Of a stretch of 64,000 nucleotides of DNA, positions 16,129 through 25,033 are shown piece after piece. A model generated the notes under the pieces. The model saw only the letters and a program-made list of their open reading frames with translations. It had not been told where the DNA came from and searched no databases. Numbering within the stretch: position 1 is the first letter of the stretch; each line of letters opens with the position of its first letter. The position numbers and the translations under genes were made by a program. The stretch is from assembly GCF_043196875.1 (NCBI RefSeq), contig NZ_JBEBMX010000010.1, positions 40,848 to 104,847 of the forward strand, written 5' to 3'. This stretch comes from Saccharospirillum sp043196875. Lineage in GTDB: Bacteria > Pseudomonadota > Gammaproteobacteria > Pseudomonadales > Natronospirillaceae.

Positions 16129-17391
16129 ATGCAGATCGGTCAAATTTGGCGGCCTTGGCGTCAACTGGGGTTTTGGGGTGTGTTCTTGGTACTGGTCACC
16201 TGGGTAACAACGGCGTTGGCGCAACCGCTGTTGCCCTTTCCACAGCATCAGACTTATGCAGCGGGCAGCTTACAGCCGTCGCGCTGGAGTCAGGCGCAAC
16301 AAGATCGTCACGTGCTTGAGTTTTACCGTCAGTGGAAAGCGGATTATCTGGTCGCCGTGCACAGTGATGACGGTCTGCCTCAGTACCGAGTCAGCTTTGG
16401 TTCGCAAAATCCTGGCCGTACCGTTTCTGAAGGGCAGGGCTATGGCATGTTGATCGTCGCGCTGATGGCTGGCGCTGATCCTGAAGCGCGCGCTCTGTTC
16501 GATGGACTCTGGCGCTTTGCCCGCGCCTGGCCCAGCGATATCGATTCGCGGCTGATGGGCTGGCAAATTCCTATTGATGAAGAAGAGGGTAATGACAGCG
16601 CTTTTGATGGCGATGCCGATATTGCCTACGCCCTCTTGCTGGCCTCGCGCCAGTGGCCGGAAGGCGATTACCTGGCGGCGGCCAAGGAGGTGCTGGATGG
16701 TTTGCTCGCCAGCGCCGTTGGCCCGGACAGCGATCTGCCCACCTTTGGTGATTGGGTAGAGCCGGACGGTGAGGAATACAACCAATGGGGCACCCGCACC
16801 TCGGATTTTATGCCCGCCCATTTTCGCGCCTTTGCTGCCATGGCTGACGAGCCGCGTTGGCTTGATGTCCGTGACCGCGTTTTGGATGTGGCGCTGGCGC
16901 TGCAACAACAAGAAGCACCGCGCAGTGGCCTGTTGCCGGATTTTGCTGTCGTCGCTCAGGACGGCCAGGTCTATGCATCGCCGCCGAACTATCTGGAAAC
17001 CAGTTACGACGGCCACTACTTTTTTAATGCCGGTCGTGACCCCTGGCGCCTGGGGACCGAAGCCTTGTTGAGTGCAGAACCGCGTGCCCAACAGCTGGCT
17101 GCCGGTATCGCAGGCGGCATGCGTCGTATCACCGATGCCGACCCTGCGCAGATGCAATCCGGCTATTTGCTCAGTGGTCTGCCGATTCCCTATGAAACCG
17201 AAAACAGCAGCTTCTTTATGGCGCCGGTCGGTGTTGGCGCCATGCTGTTAGACGATGGTCAGGATTGGCTGGACGATCTGTATGAGGCCGTATATAGACG
17301 CCATCAGGATTACTACGAAGACAGCGTCACCTTGCTCTGTCTGCTGGTGATGACCGGCAACTATTGGGACCCGGTCACAGCCACTCAGTGA
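16129..17391 (+). CDS. Secreted glycoside hydrolase family 8 enzyme (endoglucanase-like)
   Basis: A 420-residue secreted hydrolase with an N-terminal signal peptide of about 31 residues. GH8 motifs are clear: VSEGQGYGM with the probable acid Glu101, SAFDGDADIAYALL around residues 158-170, and RTSDFMPAHFRAF with the probable base Asp226; a SSFF stretch lies near the C-terminus. The family cleaves beta-1,4-glucans or chitosan, and BcsZ members belong to cellulose synthase operons. No bcs genes are adjacent, so a stand-alone beta-glucanase is inferred. GAGGAA precedes ATG 16129. The 250-base gap upstream is AT-rich with no riboswitch that I can identify. Confidence 0.87.
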   Translation: MQIGQIWRPWRQLGFWGVFLVLVTWVTTALAQPLLPFPQHQTYAAGSLQPSRWSQAQQDRHVLEFYRQWKADYLVAVHSDDGLPQYRVSFGSQNPGRTVSEGQGYGMLIVALMAGADPEARALFDGLWRFARAWPSDIDSRLMGWQIPIDEEEGNDSAFDGDADIAYALLLASRQWPEGDYLAAAKEVLDGLLASAVGPDSDLPTFGDWVEPDGEEYNQWGTRTSDFMPAHFRAFAAMADEPRWLDVRDRVLDVALALQQQEAPRSGLLPDFAVVAQDGQVYASPPNYLETSYDGHYFFNAGRDPWRLGTEALLSAEPRAQQLAAGIAGGMRRITDADPAQMQSGYLLSGLPIPYETENSSFFMAPVGVGAMLLDDGQDWLDDLYEAVYRRHQDYYEDSVTLLCLLVMTGNYWDPVTATQ

Positions 17392-17434
17392 TTGTTGGTG
17401 TTATGAATTTTTCAGAACAGAGGGCGTTGTCTTA

Positions 17435-17977
17435 GTGAATACCGAACCAGTGCTTCGCTGGCTTGAACAGGATTCAGCGCGGATGGCGGCGTTGACCATT
17501 GCCGCCGAGCTGAACCTGCCGGACTGGTGCCTGGCCGCTGGTTTTGTGCGCAATCTGGTTTGGGATCGGTTGCATGCGTATCAGCAAATCACGCCCTTAA
17601 CCGATCTGGATTTGATTTATTTCGACGCCAGTAACACCGACGAACAGCGCGACCAACAATTGCAAGCTCGCCTGAGCGCTGGTCTGGAAGCGCCCTGGTC
17701 GGTAAAGAATCAGGCCCGGATGCATTACCGCAATGGTGATGCGCCTTATCGTTCAACGGCCGATGCCATGAGTTATTGGCCGGAAGTGGAGACCGCTGTC
17801 GGCGTGCGCCTGAACGGCACTGGCGAGATCGAGTTGATCGCGCCATTTGGGTTGGATTCGCTCATGAATGGTTATCTCAGCCTGAACCCCAAGCGCCCCA
17901 AGCCGGAAGTCTTTGCGCAACGTCAGGCGGAAAAATCCTGGTTAACGACCTGGCCGCACTTGAAGGTTCGAATTTAA
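17435..17977 (+). CDS. Nucleotidyltransferase-like protein (DUF925/NTP_transf_6)
   Basis: A 180-residue protein matching the NTP_transf_6 family: WCLAAGFVRNLVWDRLH, TPLTDLDLIYFD with the paired aspartates expected of a nucleotidyltransferase fold, WSVKNQARMH and a C-terminal LNPKRPKPEVFAQRQAEK. The biochemical activity of the family is not established. It starts with GTG at 17435, preceded by GAGGG at a rather long spacing. Its 3' end overlaps that of convergent menA by four bases. Confidence 0.83.
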   Translation: MNTEPVLRWLEQDSARMAALTIAAELNLPDWCLAAGFVRNLVWDRLHAYQQITPLTDLDLIYFDASNTDEQRDQQLQARLSAGLEAPWSVKNQARMHYRNGDAPYRSTADAMSYWPEVETAVGVRLNGTGEIELIAPFGLDSLMNGYLSLNPKRPKPEVFAQRQAEKSWLTTWPHLKVRI

Positions 17978-18879
17978 ACCAGCGCCAACAGCAACAGCAC
18001 AATGGCGATCAATAAACTGACTCTGAGTTCGTACTGAGCGGTGTGGGCCAACAAAGCATTGAGTTCACTGCCCCGATAGCGGCGCAGTTGATGATCCAAC
18101 TGCCAGGCCCAGTACAGGCTGGGTAGCAGTGCGACCGGCAACAGCAGTGGTAACTGTCCCAACCCTGCGGCAACCAGTGCCAGCACCAGGGGGCTGACTA
18201 ACGCCGCCCGGTACAGCCAATGAGCGCCCTTAGGGCCAAGCCGAACCGCCAGGGTGATTTTGCCGCTGCGACGATCGGTATCGATATCGCGGATGTTATT
18301 GACCATCAAAATAGCGCAGCAGGGCAGACCGACCATCAAACCGACCCAGAGACTGGCGATGTGCCATTGTTCGGCTTGCAACCAATAGCAGCCGATCACC
18401 GCAACCAGTCCAAAGAAAATCAGCACCGCCACTTCACCCAAACCATGATTGGCGAGCGGCCAGGGACCGGCGGAATAAGCCAGAGCGGCGATGATGGAGG
18501 CCATGCCGGCCAGCGTCAGTGGCCAGCCGCCGGCGATCACCAGCGGTGTTCCGGTCAGCAAACAAAACAACAGACAAACCCACAGCGCGCGACGCATATG
18601 CGCCGGCGAAATCAGCCCGCTTTGGGTGACGCGGGTCGGTCCGAGTCGCTCGCCAGTGTCGACCCCGCTTTCGGCGTCGAACAGATCGTTGGCCAGGTTA
18701 ACCAGAATTTGTAATCCCAGCGCGCAGAGCAGCGCCAACAACGCCAGTGTCGGGTTGAAGTGGCCGTGATAAATGGCCAGGGCGACCGCCGCTATGATGG
18801 GCGCAACAGCCGCTGGCAAGGTGCGCGGCCGCGCCGCCAGTAACCAGGGATTGGTGCGATCTTTGGTTTGGACCGTCAT
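17974..18879 (-). CDS. menA: 1,4-dihydroxy-2-naphthoate polyprenyltransferase
   Basis: A 301-residue UbiA-superfamily membrane prenyltransferase with about eight to nine helices. It attaches the polyprenyl tail to dihydroxynaphthoate in menaquinone synthesis. The first Asp-rich motif reads NLANDLFDAESGVD and the second NNIRDIDTDRRSGKITLAVRLG, both characteristic of MenA rather than UbiA. RPRTLPAAVAPI at the N-terminus also fits. Other men genes are not in the window. UbiA-like homologues cannot be excluded, but the motif spacing strongly favours MenA. Confidence 0.9.
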   Translation of the reverse strand: MTVQTKDRTNPWLLAARPRTLPAAVAPIIAAVALAIYHGHFNPTLALLALLCALGLQILVNLANDLFDAESGVDTGERLGPTRVTQSGLISPAHMRRALWVCLLFCLLTGTPLVIAGGWPLTLAGMASIIAALAYSAGPWPLANHGLGEVAVLIFFGLVAVIGCYWLQAEQWHIASLWVGLMVGLPCCAILMVNNIRDIDTDRRSGKITLAVRLGPKGAHWLYRAALVSPLVLALVAAGLGQLPLLLPVALLPSLYWAWQLDHQLRRYRGSELNALLAHTAQYELRVSLLIAIVLLLLALV

Positions 18880-19025
18880 GCCAATGAATTCCTTTTGGAG
18901 ATTTATAGCGCCATGCTAACGCAAAAGCGTTGTCGTCGGCTGACCTGGCTCAAGCTCTGGTGCAATGCGTGCGGCGACCTAAGGCGGCGTCTTTGTTATG
19001 ATGCCGTTTTTTGATGGATGCCTTT

Positions 19026-19409
19026 ATGACCCAGTCTCCCAGCCAGCAACAACTCGATACCGTGCCCACCTTGCCCGCCGAGGCACGCTACGATTTCCTG
19101 GTGCGTTCGGTATTGGCAAATGAACAGGTCTGGACGCTGCGTGGTGACGACGGCACGGTGTTGATGTCCTGCGATGGCGATGACTGTCTGCCGATCTGGC
19201 CGCACGCCGAATTTGCCCAGCAGTGGGTCAGTGGTGACTGGGCCGATTGCGCACCCTTAGCCATCGATCTGGCTGCCTGGCTGGAACGCTGGTTGCCCGG
19301 CTTGCAGGAAGATGGCTTGGCGTTGGCGATATTCCCCGGCAAAAAAGAAGAAGGCATCGTGCTGGAACCTTTAGAGTTTCTTGAGCAGCTGTCCGCTGGT
19401 CAGGATTAA
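19026..19409 (+). CDS. DUF2750 domain protein
   Basis: A roughly 127-residue cytoplasmic protein of the DUF2750 family. It shows EARYDFLVRSVLANEQVWTL at the start, LPIWPHAEFAQQW and a C-terminal EEGIVLEPLEFLEQL, all typical of this uncharacterised family. The start is ambiguous between ATG 19014 and ATG 19026; neither has a strong ribosome-binding site. It is followed after 11 bases by the EamA transporter gene and probably shares its transcript. Confidence 0.78.
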   Translation: MTQSPSQQQLDTVPTLPAEARYDFLVRSVLANEQVWTLRGDDGTVLMSCDGDDCLPIWPHAEFAQQWVSGDWADCAPLAIDLAAWLERWLPGLQEDGLALAIFPGKKEEGIVLEPLEFLEQLSAGQD

Positions 19410-19420
19410 GCGGGCGCGCT

Positions 19421-20356
19421 GTGTCGCCATCGCCCAAGGTGTCGCGCCGAGTCGATAACACTGGCGTCGCCATCGCTGTCATTCTGGCGACCGGTTTTTT
19501 CCTCGCCTTGGGCGATGCGGTGATCAAGGGCATCAGCACGCACTTTACGCTGTGGCAGATTTTCACGCTGCGTTCGCTCTTGGTATTACCCGTTTTGGCG
19601 GTGGCGTTGCGTTGGCGTACCAAAGCCTTGGCGTTGTGGCCCAAGCGGCCGGGATGGACCTTGCTGCGCAGCGTCTTGCTCAGCGCCATGTGGATCGCCT
19701 ATTACACCTCGCTGCTTTACGTTGAGCTGTCGATTGCCTCGGCGGTTTATTATTCCTCGCCCATCTTTATTACCCTCTTTGCCGCCATACTGCTCGGCGA
19801 CAGCGTTGGTCGCGCCGGTTGGTTTGCCGTTGTGCTGGGCGCTGTTGGTGTCTTGTTGATCCTGCAGCCGACCGCCTCGGCTCTTAACCTCTATAGCTTG
19901 CTGCCCTTGGCCTCGGCACTGGCCTATGCCCTGGCGATGATACTGACGCGTTCGCAATGCGCCGACGAAGAACCGCTGCTGTTGTCGATCTGGCTGAACC
20001 TGGTGATGTTGTTGCTCGGCATCGGTTTCAGCCTTGTACTGAGCCAGTTTTCTTCCGCGTCCCTGAGTGCCGGTGAAGCCTTTTTGTTCGGTGCCTGGGG
20101 CGCGATGAATTTGCTGCAGTGGGCGGCCATGGTCGTGCTGGCGGTCGCCATTATTGTCGGCAGTGTTGGTGCGGCGGTGGCCTATCAATTGGGCCGGCCG
20201 ACCACCGTTGCCACCTTCGATTTTGCCTATGTCGCCTTTGCCACCGCCTGGGGTGCGCTGCTGTTTCACGAAGTACCTGGACCGATCGCCAGCTTGGGAG
20301 TCGTGTTGATCGCAGCGGCGGGTTTGCTCGCGGTGCGCAGCCGTGGAGCCGAATAA
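19421..20356 (+). CDS. EamA-family (DMT) transporter
   Basis: A 311-residue inner-membrane protein with about ten hydrophobic segments in two EamA repeats, the drug/metabolite transporter layout. GFFLALGDAVIKGIS opens repeat one; YYTSLLYVELSIASAVYYSSPIF and GAVGVLLILQP are the usual repeat-one signature, and AYQLGRPTTVATFDFAYVAFATAWG belongs to repeat two. Members export amino acids, nucleosides or other metabolites, and the substrate here is unknown. It starts with GTG and lies close behind the DUF2750 gene. Confidence 0.85.
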   Translation: MSPSPKVSRRVDNTGVAIAVILATGFFLALGDAVIKGISTHFTLWQIFTLRSLLVLPVLAVALRWRTKALALWPKRPGWTLLRSVLLSAMWIAYYTSLLYVELSIASAVYYSSPIFITLFAAILLGDSVGRAGWFAVVLGAVGVLLILQPTASALNLYSLLPLASALAYALAMILTRSQCADEEPLLLSIWLNLVMLLLGIGFSLVLSQFSSASLSAGEAFLFGAWGAMNLLQWAAMVVLAVAIIVGSVGAAVAYQLGRPTTVATFDFAYVAFATAWGALLFHEVPGPIASLGVVLIAAAGLLAVRSRGAE

Positions 20357-20439
20357 AAACGGTTCGTTTAATCCGGTCCGTTTCTGTCCCAATGCCTAGC
20401 TAAACTGCGTCGCTCTGTTCACCAAAAGTGAGACTCTGT

Positions 20440-20973
20440 ATGCAAACAGCGGTGTTTATTGCTACCAGCCTGGACGGTTATATCGCCCGACCCGATGGCA
20501 CTCTGGATTGGTTATTGCGACCGGAATATTCGCCTGATGAGGAAGACTTTGGCTATGCCGATTTTATCGCCACCGTGAGTTGTGTGGTCATGGGGCGGCA
20601 CACCTTCGAGCAGGTGCTGAGCTTTGACGACTGGTTTTATCACGGCAAGCGCGTGGTGGTGATCTCACGCAGCAAAGCAGCGGTGCCCGATGGCTTTGCG
20701 CATGATGCCGAAAGCTTTGTTGGTTCGCTGGATGACCTAATGCAGCAGTTGCAAGACCAGGGCGAAACGCGGCTGTACATCGATGGCGGCCAGTTGATTC
20801 AATCCTGTCTCAGTGTCGACTTGATTGACGAAATGATCATCACCCGGGTGCCGGTGCTGCTCGGTTCCGGGCGGCCACTTTTTGGCGCCTTGCCCGCGGA
20901 CCTAAAGTTCCAGCATCAGCATACCCAGGCTTACGCCAACGGTCTGGTGCAGTCGCATTATCGACGGCGTTAG
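20440..20973 (+). CDS. Dihydrofolate reductase-like / RibD C-terminal domain protein
   Basis: A 177-residue protein with the RibD C-terminal (DHFR-like) fold. ATSLDGYIARPDGTLDWL opens it, VVMGRHTFEQVL is the NADPH-binding turn and YIDGGQLIQ... DEMIITRVPVLLGSGRPLF closes it. It is the stand-alone YyaP/YwjB-type form found in many bacteria, probably an NADPH-dependent reductase of unknown substrate rather than a true DHFR. ATG 20440 has GTGAGA upstream; an in-frame GTG at 20428 is an alternative start. Confidence 0.83.
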   Translation: MQTAVFIATSLDGYIARPDGTLDWLLRPEYSPDEEDFGYADFIATVSCVVMGRHTFEQVLSFDDWFYHGKRVVVISRSKAAVPDGFAHDAESFVGSLDDLMQQLQDQGETRLYIDGGQLIQSCLSVDLIDEMIITRVPVLLGSGRPLFGALPADLKFQHQHTQAYANGLVQSHYRRR

Positions 20974-21022
20974 CCGTCGGCGAATTCCTGGGCCAGCCAT
21001 TCAGTTCAACCCTTGCTGCTGC

Positions 21023-21901
21023 TCAGGCGTTAGCGGGTTTGGCCGCCGCCTGAGCATCGCGATAACGCACCCAGGCCACATAACCGAAGCCGGGCAGGTT
21101 CATCAGTACGCCATAGATCAGCGGTACTGCGGCCAAGGCCGGCTGGTGCATCAGGCTGATGGCCACCAGCAAAGCCGTACCGGCGTTTTGAATGCCCACC
21201 TCGACGGCCAGTGTGCGGGTTGCCGCCACTGGCAGACGCAGGCGGGCGGCAATCCAGCCAGCGGCCAGCATGGCGACGCACGACAGCAGCAACACCGCCA
21301 GCGCCTGAGTCGGGTTCAGCAGCCGGCTCCAGTTAGTGATGATCAGGCCCAGCACCACCAGCAACATCAAGCCGGTGCCGATCCGTTTGCACCAGGGTTC
21401 CAACGGGTCCGCCAGTCGACTGGCCCAGTGACGGATGGCCATGCCGACTAATACCGGTACCAAAGTAACCGCCATCAATTGTTTGATGGTGGTGGCGATC
21501 GGTAATTGCAGGGCAACCCAGTCGCCGCCCGCCTGAGTCAGGTAAAGACCAAACAACAGCGGCAGCGTGAAGGGCACCAGCAGGCTGCTGATGGCGGTCA
21601 GGCTGATGCTCAGCGCCACCTCGCCGTTAGCGAGATAGGCAAACAGATTCGAGGTAGCGCCGCCGGGGCACAGCGACAGTAAAAACAAACCGGCGGCGGT
21701 GGCGCCATCCAGACGCAGCGCGGCGATAACCACCAGCGCCAAGGCGGGCAACAACAGCATCTGTAACGCCAAACCCAACAACGGCAGCGCTGGTGCTTGC
21801 AGCACCTTGATAAAATGTTGGCGGGTTAAGCCCAGGCCCATCGCCAACATAATGAAGGCGAGCACCAGCGGCAGAATGACTTGAGAAAGTGTGGCTGACA
21901 T
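21023..21901 (-). CDS. Bile acid:sodium symporter family transporter
   Basis: A 292-residue inner-membrane protein with about nine to ten hydrophobic segments, matching the SBF/BASS family. LSLCPGGATSNLFAYLANGEVALSIS contains the conserved CPGG(A/G)xSN sodium-site motif, and VGIQNAGTALLVA is the matching crossover-helix signature. Bacterial members carry pantoate, bile acids or other organic anions with sodium. The substrate is not predictable. It is divergent from the small membrane-protein gene at 22046. Confidence 0.88.
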   Translation of the reverse strand: MSATLSQVILPLVLAFIMLAMGLGLTRQHFIKVLQAPALPLLGLALQMLLLPALALVVIAALRLDGATAAGLFLLSLCPGGATSNLFAYLANGEVALSISLTAISSLLVPFTLPLLFGLYLTQAGGDWVALQLPIATTIKQLMAVTLVPVLVGMAIRHWASRLADPLEPWCKRIGTGLMLLVVLGLIITNWSRLLNPTQALAVLLLSCVAMLAAGWIAARLRLPVAATRTLAVEVGIQNAGTALLVAISLMHQPALAAVPLIYGVLMNLPGFGYVAWVRYRDAQAAAKPANA

Positions 21902-22045
21902 CAGTTACAGTCCTTGAGTTATGACAGCCTCAGGCTATACAACCTGGCCGCTACGACCTTGACCTACGGCAAGTGGCGCGGTGGTTTTTGTATGGCAGGT
22001 TGCTGCCTGACGGTTTATGACAGTCAATAAATTGAGCGAGTTGTT

Positions 22046-22417
22046 ATGTTGATGCAACGCAGCGGCGTTAATTATTTTGGGCAAGTCTTGGTGGGTTTTT
22101 TGGCGCTGGCGCCGGGTCTGGTCCTGGCGGTAATCGGTGGGCTGGGTACGCTGCAAAGCCTGACTTTTTATGTGTTCGGCTATGGTGTCGAGATGAGTCC
22201 GGCGGTGCTCGGTGCCACCAGTGTGACGCTGTTACTGCACCCTTTGCTGTTTATGCTGGGGTTTTATTTGAGCCACCGTGGTGGCCGCGTGCTGCTGGGC
22301 AAAAGTGCCTTGCTGACGGGAAAGCGCGGACCGCTGTTGTGGCCTGATTGGCGTTATGCGCTGGCGGTCCTGGTTGTCTATTTGCTGCTGATGGGCGTGC
22401 GGCTGCTGCTGTCCTGA
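22046..22417 (+). CDS. Hypothetical membrane protein
   Basis: A 123-residue protein that I do not recognise. It has about three hydrophobic segments (near residues 12-34, 50-75 and 100-122) separated by short basic loops such as SHRGGRVLLGKSALLTGKRG. The ATG at 22046 has a GAG-rich sequence upstream. It converges with the 2OG-Fe(II) oxygenase gene 13 bases away. Codon usage is like that of its neighbours, so it is probably a real gene. Confidence 0.6.
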   Translation: MLMQRSGVNYFGQVLVGFLALAPGLVLAVIGGLGTLQSLTFYVFGYGVEMSPAVLGATSVTLLLHPLLFMLGFYLSHRGGRVLLGKSALLTGKRGPLLWPDWRYALAVLVVYLLLMGVRLLLS

Positions 22418-22430
22418 GCCGGCCGGTCGA

Positions 22431-23084
22431 TCAACGCGCCGGGTCGACCCAGTCGGCCGTACTGTTGTTACGCCGAAACCAGCCGGTTATGGAAAAGCGG
22501 CTGCGGTTGGCGGCCAGTACTTCGTGTGGGAACTCTTCGCTGAGAAAAATCACCATGGCGCCGAGGCTGGGTTGCAGTCTGGTCAGTTCGCTGTCGTCGT
22601 GATCGTAGAGCACGATCTCGCCGCCATTGGATGAATTCCAGTCTGGGTTCAGATAGGTGACGGTGGTCAGTACCCGATTGGAGCGGCCGCGAAACGCATC
22701 CAGATGCTTGCGATAAAAAGCGCCACTGTCATAGCGGGCGTAATGGCATTCGTAGTCGAACAACCCCAGCAGTAAACGCCGGTTCAACTCCACCCGTAAG
22801 GCTTCGGTTGCCGCCAGATAACGCTGTTGAGCCTCGGTGTTCCCGGTTAACCAACTGGTGGCATCGCGGCGAATCAGCTCGTTAGTATGGTGATCCTGGC
22901 GACGGCCAATACCCGCCTGGCGCCATTGGTCTTCTGGCAGGCGGTGCAAATCCTGCAGCAGATCCAACGCCAGGCCAGATTCCACGCCCAGGGGCAAAGA
23001 AACCCAACCGGGGCCGCGCAGGCGATCAGCGATCAGGTCGTAATCCCAGAGCGGCTGGGTAGCAGGTTGGATGATCAAATGCAT
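22431..23084 (-). CDS. 2OG-Fe(II) oxygenase, SM-20/prolyl hydroxylase-like
   Basis: A roughly 217-residue Fe(II)- and 2-oxoglutarate-dependent dioxygenase. The iron ligands are visible as HxD in FYRKHLDAF and a distal His in FPHEVL, with the 2-oxoglutarate-binding Arg in RFSITGWFRR. The SM-20/P4Hc-like core with GGEIVLYD and VIFLSEEFPHEVL is clear. Bacterial homologues hydroxylate proteins such as EF-Tu or act in oxygen sensing; the target here is unknown. The preferred start is MHLIIQ at 23084, although the frame continues to 23186 and the ribosome-binding site is tightly spaced. Confidence 0.83.
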   Translation of the reverse strand: MHLIIQPATQPLWDYDLIADRLRGPGWVSLPLGVESGLALDLLQDLHRLPEDQWRQAGIGRRQDHHTNELIRRDATSWLTGNTEAQQRYLAATEALRVELNRRLLLGLFDYECHYARYDSGAFYRKHLDAFRGRSNRVLTTVTYLNPDWNSSNGGEIVLYDHDDSELTRLQPSLGAMVIFLSEEFPHEVLAANRSRFSITGWFRRNNSTADWVDPAR

Positions 23085-23230
23085 ATCCTCAAAGCGGACC
23101 GGCGAGCATAGCGACCGATGACGGCGGGTAAAGCAAAAACTTTTGATCGTGACGATCACTACTGGAACGCCTTTCGACTCGAACAAAGCCCTTGAAAAGC
23201 GCCGCCAGGCCCCGAAATAGAGCGGTATAA

Positions 23231-23262
23231 ATAGTTGACTGTTTTACTCGGGTATTTATAAT
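23231..23262 (+). promoter_or_regulatory. iscR promoter with type 1 IscR-binding site
   Basis: The region reads ATAGTTGACT ... ACTCGGGTAT at 23231-23255, very close to the type 1 IscR box of the Escherichia coli iscR promoter. Its TTGACT (23235-23240) doubles as the -35 element, and a perfect TATAAT -10 lies at 23257-23262 after a 16-base spacer. The box overlaps the -35 and spacer, as expected for repression of the operon by cluster-bound IscR. Confidence 0.88.
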
Positions 23263-23316
23263 TCGCGCCACTATTGAGGTTGCAACCGAGCCTGGAACCC
23301 GCACGGGAGCCGCGTT

Positions 23317-23838
23317 ATGAGATTAACCACCAAAGGCCGCTACGCGGTCACCGCCATGCTGGACCTGGCGCTGAACCAGCATGCCGGCCCGATCAGCCTG
23401 TCCGATATCTCACAGCGACAGGATATTTCGCTGTCCTACCTGGAACAGCTGTTCTCCAAACTGCGTCGTCATGAGTTGGTGACCTCGGTGCGTGGACCGG
23501 GTGGTGGTTATCGTCTGGGTCGTACCAGCGCAGAAATCAGCGTCGCTGACGTGGTTGATGCGGTCAGTGAAAGCCTCGATGCCACCCGCTGCAAAGGCAA
23601 AACCGGCTGCCAGCAGGGCGAGGTCTGTTTAACGCATCATCTGTGGCAGGACCTCAGTTCCCAGATTCACGATTTTCTCGATGATATTTCCCTGGCCGAT
23701 CTGGTCGCCCGGCGCGACATCCAATCGGTCAATCAACGTCAGAATTTGTATTTGCAGGAGAGCCAGGGCGAGGTGCCGGTGGACGAGGGCGCTAAGCGCC
23801 GGTCCAGCGAAGCGACCATCCTGGCGAGTCAGCTATGA
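23317..23838 (+). CDS. iscR: Iron-sulfur cluster-responsive regulator IscR
   Basis: A 173-residue Rrf2-family regulator that binds a [2Fe-2S] cluster and adjusts cluster-assembly gene expression. The N-terminal winged helix (MRLTTKGRYAVTAMLDLAL, SLSYLEQLFSKLRRH) is textbook IscR. The cluster ligands Cys92, Cys98, Cys104 and His107 are all present at the E. coli positions. It heads a long operon and is preceded by its own IscR box and a consensus sigma-70 promoter. Its stop overlaps the iscS start by four bases. Confidence 0.95.
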   Translation: MRLTTKGRYAVTAMLDLALNQHAGPISLSDISQRQDISLSYLEQLFSKLRRHELVTSVRGPGGGYRLGRTSAEISVADVVDAVSESLDATRCKGKTGCQQGEVCLTHHLWQDLSSQIHDFLDDISLADLVARRDIQSVNQRQNLYLQESQGEVPVDEGAKRRSSEATILASQL

Positions 23839-25004
23839 ATAACGCACCTATTTATTTTGATTACGCCGCCACCACGCCGGTTGATGAGCGAGTGGCGCAG
23901 AAGTTGATGCAGTTTCTGACCCGCGAAGGTCAGTATGGCAACCCGGCCTCGCGCTCCCACCTGCTTGGTTGGCTCGCGGAAGAAGCGGTGGAAGAAGCCC
24001 GTAATGAGCTGGCTGAGTTGATCGGAGCCGACAATCGCGAAATCGTCTGGACCAGCGGCGCTACCGAGAGCAACAACCTGGCGTTAAAAGGTGTGGCGGA
24101 GAATTTTGCGCCCGATGATTGCCATCTGATCGTCAGCGCAACCGAGCACAAAGCCATTCTCGACCCAGCCGAATACCTGCGCAAACAAGGTTACGGTGTG
24201 ACGGTATTGTCGCCCGATCGTGATGGCGTGATCAGTGCCGCAGCGGTCGCCGAGGCGCTTCAGCCCAATACCCGTTTGGTTAGCATCATGGCCGCTAACA
24301 ACGAAACCGGGGTGTTGAATCCGGTTGCTGAAATCGGTGCTCTATTGGCCGAACGGGATATCTGGTTTCATATCGACGCCGCTCAGGCGGTGGGCAAAAT
24401 TCCGGTCGATGTGACGGCTTGGCAGGCGACCTTGTTGTCAATTTCCGGCCATAAATTTTATGCGCCCAAAGGTGTCGGCGCGCTCTATGTGAAGCGGCGT
24501 TCGACCCTGGAACTGAAAGCTCAGATTCACGGCGGTGGTCATGAACGAGGCATGCGTTCGGGCACCCTGGCGACCCATCAACTCGTTGCCATGGGCGAAG
24601 CCGCACGCATCTCCAAAACCGAACTTGTTGAAGAAGCCGAACGCATCGGCGCCTTACGTGATCGTTTGTGGGCGGGCATCGCCGATCTGGGTGATGTGCA
24701 TATTAACGGTGGCGGCGCACCACGCACGCCCGGCCATTTAAATGTGGCCTTTGCTGGCGTCGACGGCGAAGCGCTGATGATGGCGTTACGGCAACTGGCG
24801 GTCAGTACCGGTTCGGCCTGTACCTCCGCCAGCGTTGAACCGTCACATGTTTTAAAAGCCATGGGCCTGGCCGACAGCGTGGCCCACGGTTCGTTGCGTT
24901 TCAGCCTGGGACGCTACACAACCACTGCAGAAGTGGATCAGGCCATCGACAGTATTCGTGAAGCCGTGCCGGCGCTGCGTAAGCAGTCATCGGTGGCTTC
25001 CTAA
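23835..25004 (+). CDS. iscS: Cysteine desulfurase IscS (short C-terminus)
   Basis: A 389-residue PLP enzyme that removes sulfur from cysteine as a persulfide on its active-site cysteine. PLP-binding Lys207 lies in SISGHKFYAPKGVGALY, and catalytic Cys329 in STGSACTSASVEPSHVLKA, the mobile-loop arrangement of group I desulfurases. His105 is in SATEHKAIL. It ends about fifteen residues earlier than E. coli IscS and lacks the WAHH-type tail that contacts IscU. It is followed not by iscU but by sufB, so sulfur may be handed to SUF components or to tRNA-thiolation partners. Confidence 0.92.
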   Translation: MNNAPIYFDYAATTPVDERVAQKLMQFLTREGQYGNPASRSHLLGWLAEEAVEEARNELAELIGADNREIVWTSGATESNNLALKGVAENFAPDDCHLIVSATEHKAILDPAEYLRKQGYGVTVLSPDRDGVISAAAVAEALQPNTRLVSIMAANNETGVLNPVAEIGALLAERDIWFHIDAAQAVGKIPVDVTAWQATLLSISGHKFYAPKGVGALYVKRRSTLELKAQIHGGGHERGMRSGTLATHQLVAMGEAARISKTELVEEAERIGALRDRLWAGIADLGDVHINGGGAPRTPGHLNVAFAGVDGEALMMALRQLAVSTGSACTSASVEPSHVLKAMGLADSVAHGSLRFSLGRYTTTAEVDQAIDSIREAVPALRKQSSVAS

Positions 25005-25033
25005 AAGGACGACCGTCCTCTAGGTGATAGACC

